DNA of 64,000 nt from Nostoc sp. MS1 (lineage in GTDB: Bacteria; Cyanobacteriota; Cyanobacteriia; Cyanobacteriales; Nostocaceae). The position numbers were made by a program, and so were the translations under genes. This document shows positions 34,311 to 43,426 of the stretch, piece by piece. Positions within the stretch are counted from its first letter, which is position 1. Each line of letters opens with the position of its first letter. The stretch spans positions 5,143,501 through 5,207,500 of the forward strand of contig NZ_AP023441.1 of NCBI RefSeq assembly GCF_019976755.1. Reading direction: 5' to 3'. The notes beneath the pieces are model-generated. The model saw nothing but the letters and a program-made list of their open reading frames with translations. It was not told the origin of the DNA and did no database searches.

Positions 34311-34412
34311 GAATTACGAATTGGTTTGACTATGTAATTCATTGTGCTTTCTGTACAGTGACCAATTAGGTCAGCAACAAACGAGGTTTGTCAACAAAGT
34401 AAGGAATTTTGT

Positions 34413-35795
34413 ATGGATGCGTCAAATTCTTCTCGTCCTCTACCTGATCAAGACGAGCAAAACTCTCATCATCTCTCAGGCTCACCAATTATACTGACAC
34501 AAAAAGTTGCAGTAACTACCCCATCTTCCCTAGTAGACGAGCCTCCCATTGTGCCACCAGAGAAAAAACCCAGCCGTAAATCACTCCGTAAATGGCTGTT
34601 GCTAGGTTTGCTGGGTATCGCTGGCATTGCAGGTAGTATGTATGGCTACCGTTGGTGGCAATTTGCTAGTACTCATCAAGAAACTGATGATGCTTACGTT
34701 ACGGCAGATATTCATCCCGTCAATGCTCGGATTAATGGAACTGTTGCTGAAGTGGCAGTTCAGGATAATCAGTCTGTCAAATTGGGGACAATCTTAGTTA
34801 AACTTGATCCCCATGATGATCAAGTAGCACTCCAACAAGCACAAGCTGCACTGGATGTTGCCAAGCAACAAGCGGCTGTGGCTCAAGCAAATATTAACGT
34901 TACTTCCACCAACGCTCAAGGACAAACTACCCAAGCACAGGGTAATATTGATGCTGCTACCGCCAGCATTTCCACAGCACAAGCATCGTTAAGCGAGGCA
35001 CAAGCAGGTGTCCCGGTTGCTAAGGCACAGTTAGCGCAAGTAGAGGCTAATCTGATTAAAGCCAAACTAGATTACGATCGCTACAATCAACTAGCCGCAG
35101 AAGGCGCTGTTCCTCGCGCTCAGTTTGATGCCACTAAAGCAGCTTATGATGCGCTACTTGCACAACGCAAAGCTACACAAGAACAGATAGAACAAGCACA
35201 GGCGCGTGTGACTCAAGCACTAGAAAATCTCAACAATGCCAAAGCCAAACTTGCATCAACCAAAGGCACTTTACAACAGGCAAATTCCGTTAGTCAACAA
35301 ACCATCGTAAATCGGCGGCAATATCAGGCAGCACTGGCAGCAATTGAACAGGCACAGACCCAGGTGACAAATGCCCAACTACAGTTGTCTTATACCACGA
35401 TCGCAGCTGCGAATGTGGGAACAGTGGGTAATAAAACCGTAGAGGTAGGGCAGCGCGTCCAGCCAGGGCAAACGTTGATGTCGGTGGTGAGTGATAATCC
35501 TTGGGTAGTAGCAAACTTCAAAGAAACCCAGTTAGTAAAAATGCTGCCAGGTCAAAAGGTCGAGGTGAAAATTGACTCTTTCCCCGATCACATTTTCATC
35601 GGCAAAGTCGATAGTGTTTCCCCAGCATCAGGGGCGAGATTCTCACTTTTACCCCCCGATAACGCCACAGGTAACTTTACCAAAATTGTCCAACGCATTC
35701 CCATCAAGATTGTCTTTGATCCACAAAGTATCAAGGGCTATGAGACAAGAATTTCGCCAGGAATGTCTGTAGTTGCAACTGTGGAAACCCATTGA
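34413..35795 (+). CDS. HlyD/EmrA-like membrane fusion protein
   Basis: A 460-residue periplasmic adaptor with a short cytoplasmic N-terminus, one membrane anchor (about 56-77), a biotinyl-lipoyl beta part (TDDAYVTADIHPVNARINGT), a very long Ala/Gln-rich alpha-helical hairpin (about 130-320) and a beta-barrel end (SDNPWVVANFKETQLVKMLP). This is the EmrA type that works with 14-helix MFS pumps. The next gene encodes just such a pump, so the pair should export hydrophobic compounds across the envelope. Confidence 0.93.
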   Translation: MDASNSSRPLPDQDEQNSHHLSGSPIILTQKVAVTTPSSLVDEPPIVPPEKKPSRKSLRKWLLLGLLGIAGIAGSMYGYRWWQFASTHQETDDAYVTADIHPVNARINGTVAEVAVQDNQSVKLGTILVKLDPHDDQVALQQAQAALDVAKQQAAVAQANINVTSTNAQGQTTQAQGNIDAATASISTAQASLSEAQAGVPVAKAQLAQVEANLIKAKLDYDRYNQLAAEGAVPRAQFDATKAAYDALLAQRKATQEQIEQAQARVTQALENLNNAKAKLASTKGTLQQANSVSQQTIVNRRQYQAALAAIEQAQTQVTNAQLQLSYTTIAAANVGTVGNKTVEVGQRVQPGQTLMSVVSDNPWVVANFKETQLVKMLPGQKVEVKIDSFPDHIFIGKVDSVSPASGARFSLLPPDNATGNFTKIVQRIPIKIVFDPQSIKGYETRISPGMSVVATVETH

Positions 35796-35801
35796 GAGTG
35801 A

Positions 35802-35863
35802 TGTTAGCGGTAGCGGCGCGTTTAGCGCGTGCTGTTAGCGGTAGCGGGGCGTTCAGCCCGTGT
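35802..35863. repeat. Tandem 31-bp repeat with compensatory stem changes
   Basis: Two adjacent copies of TGTTAGCGGTAGCGG... In copy 1 the stem is GCGC-GTTTA-GCGC; in copy 2 it is GGGC-GTTCA-GCCC, so both arms changed while pairing is kept. It lies between the HlyD-like and MFS pump genes. Confidence 0.8.
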
Positions 35864-35939
35864 TGAGTAATTTTGAATTTTGAATTGGTATCAGCACTTT
35901 CATCTCCCAGAATTAACCATTCTCAAAGGCAAGAAAAGT

Positions 35940-37520
35940 ATGGCAATTGCGACTCATGAACCTGTGGAATCACCCAGTCCAAAGGTTTCACTAAAAAACT
36001 GGATTGGTGTATCTGCGGCGCTGTTGGGGGCGTTTATGGCAGTGTTAGATATTCAAATTACCAATGCCTCCCTCAACGATATTACCGGAGCATTGGGGGC
36101 ATCGTTAGATGAAGGAGCTTGGATTTCTACTGCCTATCTAGTTGCAGAAATTGTCGTGATTCCTTTGACTGGTTGGCTTTCTCAAGTATTTTCAGTACGG
36201 CTTTATCTGCTCGTTAACACAGCACTCTTTATTGTTTTTTCTATCGCCTGTGCTTTTGCCACTAACCTACCACAGATGATTTTTTTTCGCGCAGGACAAG
36301 GCTTTACAGGCGGAGTGCTAATTCCTATGGCATTCACGATAATTTTAACAAATTTGCCTCCTGCTAAACATGCTGTGGGGTTAGCTATGTTTGGCTTATC
36401 TGCCACCTTAGCGCCTTCACTGGGGCCTACGGTGGGCGGTTGGCTGACAGATAGCTATGGTTGGCAGTACATTTTCTACCTCAACTTGATTCCTGGTTTG
36501 CTGCTGTTGGTAGGAGTTTGGTATGCTCTACCCCAGCTACCCATGCAGTTAGATTTAATTAAACACGGTGACTGGTTCGGAATTGCCACAATGGCGATTG
36601 GGTTGGCTTCGTTAGAATTTTTTCTAGAGGAAGGTAATCGCAAAGACTGGTTTGGCTCGGCAGAAATTCAACGAGCAGCACTATTAGCAGGTATTGTTTT
36701 ACCTATTTTTATCATCTGGCAGTTTGTTAAAAAACAACCGTTACTAAATCTGCGATTATTGGTACGACGTAACTTTTTGATTGCCATTCTCACAACTACA
36801 GGTTTGGGTGTGGGATTGTATGGCTCAACTTTTATTCTGCCGATGTATCTGGCACAAATCCAGGGTTATAACGCCATGCAAATTGGCGAAACGATTATGT
36901 GGGCAGGGATGCCTCAGTTATTGATTACACCGTTTATACCTAAGTTGATGCAGCGTTTTGATTTGCGGCTATTAGTTGCGATTGGTTTTACGTTCTTTGG
37001 GGTGAGTTGTTTTATGAATACCACCATGAGCCATGATACGGCTATTTTGCAACTGATTCCAGCGCAAATTATCCGCGCACTTGGTCAACCTCTGGTGATG
37101 ACTCCACTTTCTAGCTTTGCTACTGCGGGGATTGAACCTAAGCAAATTGGTTCAGCCTCAGCGATTTATAATATGGCACGTAACATAGGTGGCTCCTTTG
37201 GTATAGCGACTTTGGGAACTTTGCAATCAGTACGAGAGCGATTTCATTCTAATCGTCTAGTCGATGCGGTTTCCTTGTCAAATCCATTGACACGCGATCG
37301 CCTTGACCAACTTACCCAGATGTTTCTTCAGCACACATCTGACCCTACAACGGCACAAAACCAAGCTCTAGCTCTAATTGATCGAACAGTACGCCGTGAA
37401 GCCAATATAATGGCGTTTAACGATTGCTTTTACTTTATGGGCTGTGTACTGTTGTTAAGTGCCTTTTTAGTATTGTTCTTCAAAAAAATTAAACCTGTGG
37501 GGGGTGGTGCTGTACATTAA
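35940..37520 (+). CDS. DHA2 family MFS drug exporter (EmrB-like)
   Basis: A 526-residue transporter with about 14 hydrophobic helices. Signatures: LDIQITNASLNDITGALGA in helix 1, WISTAYLVAEIVVIPLTGWL, RAGQGFTGGVLIP and GPTVGGWLTDSYGW. It should exchange protons for lipophilic substrates, with the HlyD-like protein carrying them onward. ATG 35940 with AAAGG upstream is preferred over an in-frame TTG at 35880 that adds 20 atypical residues. The gap to the HlyD-like gene contains a tandem repeat. Confidence 0.92.
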   Translation: MAIATHEPVESPSPKVSLKNWIGVSAALLGAFMAVLDIQITNASLNDITGALGASLDEGAWISTAYLVAEIVVIPLTGWLSQVFSVRLYLLVNTALFIVFSIACAFATNLPQMIFFRAGQGFTGGVLIPMAFTIILTNLPPAKHAVGLAMFGLSATLAPSLGPTVGGWLTDSYGWQYIFYLNLIPGLLLLVGVWYALPQLPMQLDLIKHGDWFGIATMAIGLASLEFFLEEGNRKDWFGSAEIQRAALLAGIVLPIFIIWQFVKKQPLLNLRLLVRRNFLIAILTTTGLGVGLYGSTFILPMYLAQIQGYNAMQIGETIMWAGMPQLLITPFIPKLMQRFDLRLLVAIGFTFFGVSCFMNTTMSHDTAILQLIPAQIIRALGQPLVMTPLSSFATAGIEPKQIGSASAIYNMARNIGGSFGIATLGTLQSVRERFHSNRLVDAVSLSNPLTRDRLDQLTQMFLQHTSDPTTAQNQALALIDRTVRREANIMAFNDCFYFMGCVLLLSAFLVLFFKKIKPVGGGAVH

Positions 37521-37583
37521 TCGCAATGACACTTGCATCGAGACTGTCTATCGAACTCACGCTATATTGGAATTTGTGATTTC

Positions 37584-37588
37584 AGGAG
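37584..37588 (+). promoter_or_regulatory. Shine-Dalgarno AGGAG deciding a TTG start for trmB
   Basis: AGGAG lies 8 bases before TTG 37597, exactly where the conserved TrmB N-terminus (LPFVRVRQH) begins. Frames from 37504 would overlap the MFS pump gene. Confidence 0.75.
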
Positions 37589-37596
37589 TCTCAGCC

Positions 37597-38232
37597 TTGC
37601 CATTTGTCCGCGTCCGTCAGCACGTCAACCCACTAGCCAAAAAATATAGTCAACCAGCCAATCCTCTGGAATGGGAGAAAATTTATGGCACTCCCCACCA
37701 ACCGCTACACCTGGATATTGGTTGTGCTAGAGGTAGATTTGTGTTGCAAATGGCGCAGGTAGAACCCAAGTGGAATTTTTTGGGTTTAGAAATTAGAGAA
37801 CCTTTGGTAGTCGAGGCGAATCAATTACGTTCTCAGTTGGGTTTAACTAATCTCCATTATTTGTATTGCAACGCCAATAACTCACTACAACCGTTACTAT
37901 CTTCTTTACCTACAGGGATTTTACAGCGTGTAAGTATTCAATTCCCCGACCCTTGGTTTAAAACTCGTCACGCCAAACGCCGTGTAGTCCAACCAGAATT
38001 AGTTGCAGATATAGCTAATTATTTGGCTGTTGGTGGTGTTGTCTTTCTGCAATCAGATATGGAATTTGTGGCTGTGGAAATGCGCGATCGCTTTGCCGCA
38101 AATCCAGCTTTTAGTAGAGTGGGAACGGGAGAATGGTTATCCGAAAACCCCCTACCCGTACCAACCGAAAGAGAAATTTCCACGCAAAGTAGAGGCGAAC
38201 CAGTTTATCGTGCTTTGTTTGAGAGACTGTAA
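37597..38232 (+). CDS. trmB: tRNA (guanine-N7-)-methyltransferase
   Basis: This 211-residue SAM-dependent enzyme methylates G46 in the variable loop of tRNAs. Motif I is LHLDIGCARGRFVLQMA; the catalytic and tRNA-binding part is IQFPDPWFKTRHAKRRVVQP, the family hallmark, and the C-terminus holds TEREISTQSRGEPVYRALFER. A TTG start with a good ribosome site is chosen. It begins 76 bases after the MFS pump gene and is convergent with an SDR gene. Confidence 0.95.
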   Translation: MPFVRVRQHVNPLAKKYSQPANPLEWEKIYGTPHQPLHLDIGCARGRFVLQMAQVEPKWNFLGLEIREPLVVEANQLRSQLGLTNLHYLYCNANNSLQPLLSSLPTGILQRVSIQFPDPWFKTRHAKRRVVQPELVADIANYLAVGGVVFLQSDMEFVAVEMRDRFAANPAFSRVGTGEWLSENPLPVPTEREISTQSRGEPVYRALFERL

Positions 38233-38247
38233 AGATTTGGCGCACTG

Positions 38248-38949
38248 CTAAAAAGAAATTATTTTGCGATCGCGCACAAATTTACCGCTTATGTTACGTG
38301 GAGCCTCTGTTGCTAACCAGACGGCTGTGTCTGCCCCCTTTTCGGGCGATCGCGGTGCAGATGCGCCACCCATATCTGTTCTCACCCATCCCGGACACAC
38401 GGCATTAATAACAATGTTTTTTGCTGGCAAGGCTTGTGCCAACATAATTGTTGCACCATTTAAGGCTAATTTCGATAGACAGTAACTTGGCACATCAGCT
38501 GATAAGTCTTCTATTGCTCCATAGCCACTAGAAAGATTAATTACTCTAGCATCGGCAGATTTTTCTAGTAGGGGTAGAAATGCTTGCACCATCCGAATGG
38601 GGCCAAAGGTGTTGGCATTCATCGCCGAATCGAGCAGTTCACGGGAAATTGTCAGAATATTTACACCTTCGTCTGGATACACGCCAGCATTATTGATTAA
38701 CACATCTAAGCGATCAATTTGTGGGCGCAAAGTTTCTACAGATTGGTTAATAGAGCGCTCATCGCTCACATCCAACTCGATGGGGATCACGTTTGATTGC
38801 AGTTTTTGGGCGGCTTTTTGGGCATTTTCAAGCGAGCGAGAAGTAATTATGACTTCATAACCTTTGCCTACTAGAGTTTGGGCGATCGCAAATCCAATTC
38901 CTCGGTTAGCACCTGTAATCAATGCTCGTCTATGTTGTGTGGAGTTCAT
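38248..38949 (-). CDS. Short-chain dehydrogenase/reductase
   Basis: This 233-residue classical SDR has ALITGANRGIGFAIAQ at the N-terminus, NNAGVYPDEG, the active-site Ser in NLSSGYGA, YCLSK with Tyr and Lys, and PGWVRTDMGG. The form resembles carbonyl reductase-like SDRs. NADP preference and substrate are not clear. Single gene. Confidence 0.9.
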   Translation of the reverse strand: MNSTQHRRALITGANRGIGFAIAQTLVGKGYEVIITSRSLENAQKAAQKLQSNVIPIELDVSDERSINQSVETLRPQIDRLDVLINNAGVYPDEGVNILTISRELLDSAMNANTFGPIRMVQAFLPLLEKSADARVINLSSGYGAIEDLSADVPSYCLSKLALNGATIMLAQALPAKNIVINAVCPGWVRTDMGGASAPRSPEKGADTAVWLATEAPRNISGKFVRDRKIISF

Positions 38950-39039
38950 TTTCAGTTCTACCTGGTTGAAGTAAATATTGAAGATAATTATGGTTTATTT
39001 GCCTTCATCCTCAAGATAGAAATAATAAAATTACTCTGC

Positions 39040-39816
39040 TCAAGTTAAATAAATAGCTGCATCTTGATATAAATATTTATTAATTTTTACAAAATATTTA
39101 TGAGATTCATTTTGATCACATAATACTTCTATATTTTCGGATTCTAGTTGGCTTTTTTGATTGGGTGCATATTTAATTAAATAACCTTGAGAGTCTAATA
39201 TTCTATGAATGGGGTAATTTTGGGCAGATGTCTTTTTAAGATATGTAGGAATTGCCCTCATATAGCTTTTATCTACGCCAATTACTTCTAATATATGTTT
39301 GTATGTAACTACTTTACCTGCTGGTACTTTTACTATAAAATCGAGAAACCGCTCATAAGGGTTTTCAAACAAAATTGGGAACTTCTCAGGTTGAATATTA
39401 ACCTTATCACCTATACGAACTATGCCTGAATTGATAACTACACCTAACAAGCCTCTTTTATATTGAATAGTCTTTAATGAATCAACTAAATGTTCTATGC
39501 GTTTACATGGTTCACAATGAAAAGTTAAACGAATAGCAGCACCACTATCAAAACTTATCAGAGAACCAGAAGTAAAATCTTCAGATGTTATCCCGGTGAT
39601 GACAAGATTTTCTCTTAATTCTCCTGGTGGAATTGCCAAATCTATACTCTCTTCATATCTGAGAACTAAAACTTGTCTAGGGCTGAAGGGATTAGCATTA
39701 ACATCTCCTTCAATACCATAACCTCTTGTGAAGCTGAGTTCGTTAACTTCTTTCATTTCTGAACCATGCTGCTGTTTAATAAAAAGGTGTAAAATAGAAG
39801 CGTTATAAATACACAT
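39040..39816 (-). CDS. Fusion of MOSC domain and alkyltransferase-like (MGMT) domain
   Basis: A 258-residue protein in two parts. Residues 1-145 look like a MOSC domain (RGYGIEGDVNANPFSPRQVL, a Cys-rich FHCEPCKRIEHL, GLLGVVINSGIVRIGD). Residues 153-235 look like the MGMT DNA-binding domain (YERFLDFIVKVPAGKVVTY, MRAIPTYLKK, IHRILDSQGYLI). The alkyl-acceptor Cys of the PCHR motif is Ile here (PIHR, 202-205), so the second part should act like an alkyltransferase-like (ATL) protein that binds but does not repair. The gene is head to head with a SprT-like protease gene, with only 21 bases between their starts. Confidence 0.82.
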   Translation of the reverse strand: MCIYNASILHLFIKQQHGSEMKEVNELSFTRGYGIEGDVNANPFSPRQVLVLRYEESIDLAIPPGELRENLVITGITSEDFTSGSLISFDSGAAIRLTFHCEPCKRIEHLVDSLKTIQYKRGLLGVVINSGIVRIGDKVNIQPEKFPILFENPYERFLDFIVKVPAGKVVTYKHILEVIGVDKSYMRAIPTYLKKTSAQNYPIHRILDSQGYLIKYAPNQKSQLESENIEVLCDQNESHKYFVKINKYLYQDAAIYLT

Positions 39817-39837
39817 ATGTGAATAATTAATTTACAA

Positions 39838-40773
39838 ATGGATAGTAAACGTATATCTATAAAAAATATCAAATTACAACAAGATATTATATTACAAGAA
39901 ATTTTTAAATTAGCATCTAACCTTAATGATGACTCACAGCAGATCAAACAATTACATAAAAGTTTAATTACAAAGGCGACAATCATTGAAAAAATATGTG
40001 TTGAACAGCAAATAACACCAGCAAACCTAACTGAACAATCTCGTAAAATATATTCATGGATAAAATTTCTTACAGATGAGGATTATCTAAAACTCCATAT
40101 ACAAAATACTGGTTATCTATGGGAAACTGCTAAAAATATTTTGAATAGGCGTGGGCAAAAACAACTACAATTAATGATTGCGATCGCTAATTTAGCTGGG
40201 TTATATAAAGGTAGAGTTTCTGCTAGTGCAGCTAGTATTATAGTTAGTGAAGGTTTTATCAATGCACCAAATACAGTGTTACAAGCTTTGGTAGAATCTG
40301 CGCTTATAGGTAAGAGTCGCACTCATACACAAATTATTAGACAATTCGCTAGTACAGAAGAATATAGTAGCGTTTTGTTAGAGCTTGATTTGATTGCTGA
40401 TGTGCTAGCAGACAACACACAAGGTAAAGTTTATAATCTTGATGAGTTGTTTGATAAAGTTAATCACGAATATTTTTCTTCTAGCCTTGCTAAACCCCGT
40501 CTAACATGGAGTCGAATCAACACTTACCGAAAATTAGGACACTATGAATCAGCTAGAGATAGAGTTGTGATCAGCCTAACTCTTGATGATGCTAAAGTAC
40601 CTGAGTTTGTAGTTGAATTTGTGTTATATCACGAATTATTGCATAAATATCACGGGACAAAATGGGTTCAGGGAAAAAGAATGGTGCATACTAAAGAGTT
40701 TCGTGATAGTGAAAGCAAGTTTAAGTTTTACAATGAAGCATCAAGATGGTTAAAAAAGTCAGCATCTCAATAA
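39838..40773 (+). CDS. SprT-like zinc metalloprotease
   Basis: A 311-residue protein. The C-terminal part is a SprT-like domain: LDELFDKVNHEYFSSSLAKP, a His-Glu-x-x-His motif in YHELLHKYHG (His 265, Glu 266, His 269) and a third ligand, His 284, in MVHTKEFRDSE. The N-terminal 180 residues are helical and not recognised. SprT-like enzymes (SPRTN, Wss1) digest proteins crosslinked to DNA; a DNA repair role here is inference, supported by the facing MGMT-like gene. The gene is AT-rich. Confidence 0.8.
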   Translation: MDSKRISIKNIKLQQDIILQEIFKLASNLNDDSQQIKQLHKSLITKATIIEKICVEQQITPANLTEQSRKIYSWIKFLTDEDYLKLHIQNTGYLWETAKNILNRRGQKQLQLMIAIANLAGLYKGRVSASAASIIVSEGFINAPNTVLQALVESALIGKSRTHTQIIRQFASTEEYSSVLLELDLIADVLADNTQGKVYNLDELFDKVNHEYFSSSLAKPRLTWSRINTYRKLGHYESARDRVVISLTLDDAKVPEFVVEFVLYHELLHKYHGTKWVQGKRMVHTKEFRDSESKFKFYNEASRWLKKSASQ

Positions 40774-40804
40774 TATTTTATTTATAAAATAAATTTTACT
40801 AGAA

Positions 40805-41032
40805 ATGATTAATAAAAATCAATCTGAACGGATTCAAATTAATTTAGAATTGTCATCAGAATTGTATGCAGTTATAAACAATTTAAAACAAGAGATGAAT
40901 GGAGATACTGCTGAAGTGTTGCTAAAGGGAATCACCCTTTTAGAAATTTCTATAGAAGCCAAAAAGCAGGGTAAGCAAGTTTGGATTACGGATGATAAGC
41001 AAAACCTGGAAACCGAAATTGTAGGAATATAA
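40805..41032 (+). CDS. Small ribbon-helix-helix-like protein
   Basis: A 75-residue protein: a beta strand RIQINLELS, helix ELYAVINNLKQEM and helix DTAEVLLKGITLLEISIEAK fit a ribbon-helix-helix DNA-binding fold, with a short tail. It could regulate its own operon. It follows the SprT-like gene after 31 bases and precedes a small membrane protein gene after only 3. Confidence 0.65.
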   Translation: MINKNQSERIQINLELSSELYAVINNLKQEMNGDTAEVLLKGITLLEISIEAKKQGKQVWITDDKQNLETEIVGI

Positions 41033-41035
41033 TAA

Positions 41036-41287
41036 ATGACAGATGTAATAGATATATCAGAGATAATAGCTACCAAAGGTAAAAATCATCTAATTGTTTT
41101 AACAGAAAACAAACAGTCTCCAGAAAATGTAAGGCTTGAGAGAAGACTGCAAGAACTCAAGTTTAAACAAGAACTAAGGAAAGATTGGATTTTATTTATA
41201 GTTAGAGATGTAGTGATATATTCGGCAATTATCCTTTTCATTCTGATGGCTAGTGGTTACTCCTTATTTATGCACATTTATCGATAA
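41036..41287 (+). CDS. Small tail-anchored membrane protein
   Basis: An 83-residue protein: a charged cytoplasmic part (RLERRLQELKFKQELRKDW) and one C-terminal hydrophobic helix (VVIYSAIILFILMASGYSLF). It starts 3 bases after the RHH-like gene, so the two are translated from one message. No family is recognised. An RHH protein plus a small membrane protein is a common layout for toxin-antitoxin pairs, but there is no direct evidence of toxicity. Confidence 0.6.
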   Translation: MTDVIDISEIIATKGKNHLIVLTENKQSPENVRLERRLQELKFKQELRKDWILFIVRDVVIYSAIILFILMASGYSLFMHIYR

Positions 41288-41403
41288 AACTGGTATTTAC
41301 ATGAGAGCGATCGCACTACAGAGAGATGGGGAGAAAGTAATTTTTCTGCATCATCAACTAAGTAAATCTTAGTAAATCCTTTGAGGCAGGAGTATTGTCA
41401 TTA

Positions 41404-42603
41404 ATGAAAGATTCTCAACACACTCAAGCGCCTCTGTGGATTGGAGTTGCGATCGCTTTTTATGCCTTTATTGCCATCGGCATTGCAGAAGCTGGGTTAG
41501 GCGTGCTTTTACCCTCGATAGTATCTACTTATGAACTGAGTTCAGCAACCGTCACCCTACTCTTTATCAGCCAAATAAGCGGCTATATTCTCGCCGCCTT
41601 TACCAGCAGTCTGGTGAGTAACCGTTTGGGACTAGGGAAAATGCTATTAATTGCGGCGGTGGCGCTGACAATGGCGCTCGTAATTTATGCTACTTCGCCC
41701 TATTGGTTGTTGATGGTTGCGGCTGGAACAGTTTTGGGATTGGGTATTGGGTTAATTGATGCAGGCATTAACACTTACATTGTGCAAGACTCGCGCAGTG
41801 CCAGTTTAATTGGTATACTACACGGCTTCTATGGTATTGGTGCATTCTGTGGCCCCACAATCGCTACTACATTGCTAGTATTGGGACTGAACTGGCGACA
41901 GGTTTATTGGGTTTTAGCCTGGATTGTTAGCTTATTAATCGTCAGTGTCTTGGGTGTGATCATGTACCGCTACACACCAATGACACAGCAGGTATCAACA
42001 TCGAATGCAACGGCAGTGAAAAATTTAGGGCGATCGCTCCAATCTCCGGTAGTATTGATAACAGGACTACTACTAGCGGTTTATGTTGGCATAGAAGCTT
42101 GTATTGGTAGCTGGGCGTATACTGTACAATTCGTTGGTCGTCATACTCCCCGACTTATCGCTGGTTATAGTGTCAGTGCCTACTGGTTAGGCTTAACTGT
42201 AGGACGTTTTATTTTAGGTTATTTCCTGCAACGACTTGGCGCAGTCCGCACCATCAGTATGTCGCTGACTCTTGTGATAATTGGCTTACTTGCTTGGTGG
42301 CAACTACCACATCAATGGGTTAGCTTACCCTTAATTGGCTTTGGCTTGGCAGCAATTTTTCCCGCCACCATCTGGTTAATACCTCAAAGATTACCAGAAA
42401 CCCTTGTGCCTGCGGCTGTCAGCTTCGCCACCAGCATTGCTAGTTTTGGTGCAGCACTTATACCCACTGGTGCAGGTTGGGCAGCAAGTTGGGCAAGTTT
42501 AGAAATTATTCCTATATTAATGCTACCATTGGCGCTTTTAATTGTGGGTTTACATTGTTGGTTAGTGCAGCATTCGGTGAAAGACATTAATAGTAATTCG
42601 TAA
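41404..42603 (+). CDS. Major facilitator superfamily transporter
   Basis: A 399-residue carrier with about 12 hydrophobic helices. It resembles the sugar-permease-like branch (GIAEAGLGVLLPSIV, GLGIGLIDAGINTYIV, LHGFYGIGAFCGPTIA). ATG 41404 with AGGAG 11 bases upstream is chosen over a TTG at 41395 that sits too close to the ribosome site. Substrate unknown. Confidence 0.88.
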   Translation: MKDSQHTQAPLWIGVAIAFYAFIAIGIAEAGLGVLLPSIVSTYELSSATVTLLFISQISGYILAAFTSSLVSNRLGLGKMLLIAAVALTMALVIYATSPYWLLMVAAGTVLGLGIGLIDAGINTYIVQDSRSASLIGILHGFYGIGAFCGPTIATTLLVLGLNWRQVYWVLAWIVSLLIVSVLGVIMYRYTPMTQQVSTSNATAVKNLGRSLQSPVVLITGLLLAVYVGIEACIGSWAYTVQFVGRHTPRLIAGYSVSAYWLGLTVGRFILGYFLQRLGAVRTISMSLTLVIIGLLAWWQLPHQWVSLPLIGFGLAAIFPATIWLIPQRLPETLVPAAVSFATSIASFGAALIPTGAGWAASWASLEIIPILMLPLALLIVGLHCWLVQHSVKDINSNS

Positions 42604-42641
42604 TTAGTATATAATTTCTTTACTTTTACAGTGAAATTGAA

Positions 42642-43124
42642 GTGAAAATACAGTTTCCTCTTAGGATAATAACTTTTACATTAGTTGCGGCTCTCACACC
42701 TACTATACTAACCGCTCAAACTCCTTCGGATGAAATGCCAGGTAAACTTCACACTTGTCCATCGAGAACAGAGCCAACAACAGGAGCGCCTAGTGTTGAA
42801 CAGGTCAAGACATACTTTCAATGCGATACAGAAAAAGAAGTAGACATTGGTGATGGCTATTTAAAGTGGATCACAAATCTCACCATTGAAGTTGCCCCTG
42901 TCTCTCGACCTTTTAATGAGCGAACTGACGGAAGATATTTAAGTATTGATATAAAAGAACCTGTGTATGATATTCGAGGGACTTATATTAATCATTTTTG
43001 CAACAAGCGCAACGGCTACTGTGATATCGATCAATACTACGGCAGCGCTGGAATCTGTTACCGGAATACTTTTAGGGATTGGCATTGTCATATGACAGGC
43101 CCAGCAAAAAGGATTAGAAACTAA
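42642..43124 (+). CDS. Exported Cys-rich protein, unknown function
   Basis: A 160-residue product from a GTG start. A signal peptide (FPLRIITFTLVAALTPTILT, ending near AQ) precedes a mature part with six or more Cys residues (HTCPSR, FQCD, FCNKRNGYCDI, GICYR, WHCH), probably disulfide-bonded in the periplasm. No family is recognised. It is 38 bases from the MFS gene and may share its transcript. Confidence 0.7.
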   Translation: MKIQFPLRIITFTLVAALTPTILTAQTPSDEMPGKLHTCPSRTEPTTGAPSVEQVKTYFQCDTEKEVDIGDGYLKWITNLTIEVAPVSRPFNERTDGRYLSIDIKEPVYDIRGTYINHFCNKRNGYCDIDQYYGSAGICYRNTFRDWHCHMTGPAKRIRN

Positions 43125-43426
43125 TTACCGTAGTCTTTTTTCTCTCAACTTGCGTATTTTAAAACCTTTATATAGTAAGGCTTTAAGAAGTATCAGAAAA
43201 ATGTGCTTGTTTTATATTTTGCGGGAGCGTTAATCACGCCTGTGGGAGGCTCATATCTTGCACCTGAAAATCTGAATGTCAAACCCAGAACTACGTGTAA
43301 GATGAGTAAGGCGTTCAATATCAAGTAAAAAAGGTTATACAACTACATGATCAAAAATAGACTCAAGGGCGGTTTGTGCAGCCTGACCCCAATCAGGTGG
43401 TGAATATTTTTATAATCACCTATTTA
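43125..43426. other. Gene-free 302-bp spacer between convergent genes
   Basis: No frame, hairpin or repeat stands out apart from the GC-rich GCGGGAGCGTTAATCACGCC stretch near 43222. Confidence 0.45.

Larger units (their letters stand above)
33780..34412. other. 633-bp spacer between regulator and efflux genes
   Basis: No frame here has a convincing protein. It contains a GTGCAAG/CTTGCAC hairpin (34058-34073), a strong plus-strand terminator (34234-34275) and a palindromic repeat (34283-34310). A small RNA or a long 3' leader of the regulator transcript could end at the terminator. Confidence 0.5.

Noticed and set aside
34413..35795. HlyD-like protein as the type I secretion adaptor of the giant phosphoesterase
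   Set aside because: Its sequence and its neighbour (14-helix MFS pump) mark it as EmrA type; no ABC exporter gene is in the window.
37504..37596. Longer start for trmB
   Set aside because: It overlaps the MFS gene and precedes the conserved N-terminus; TTG 37597 has AGGAG at good spacing.
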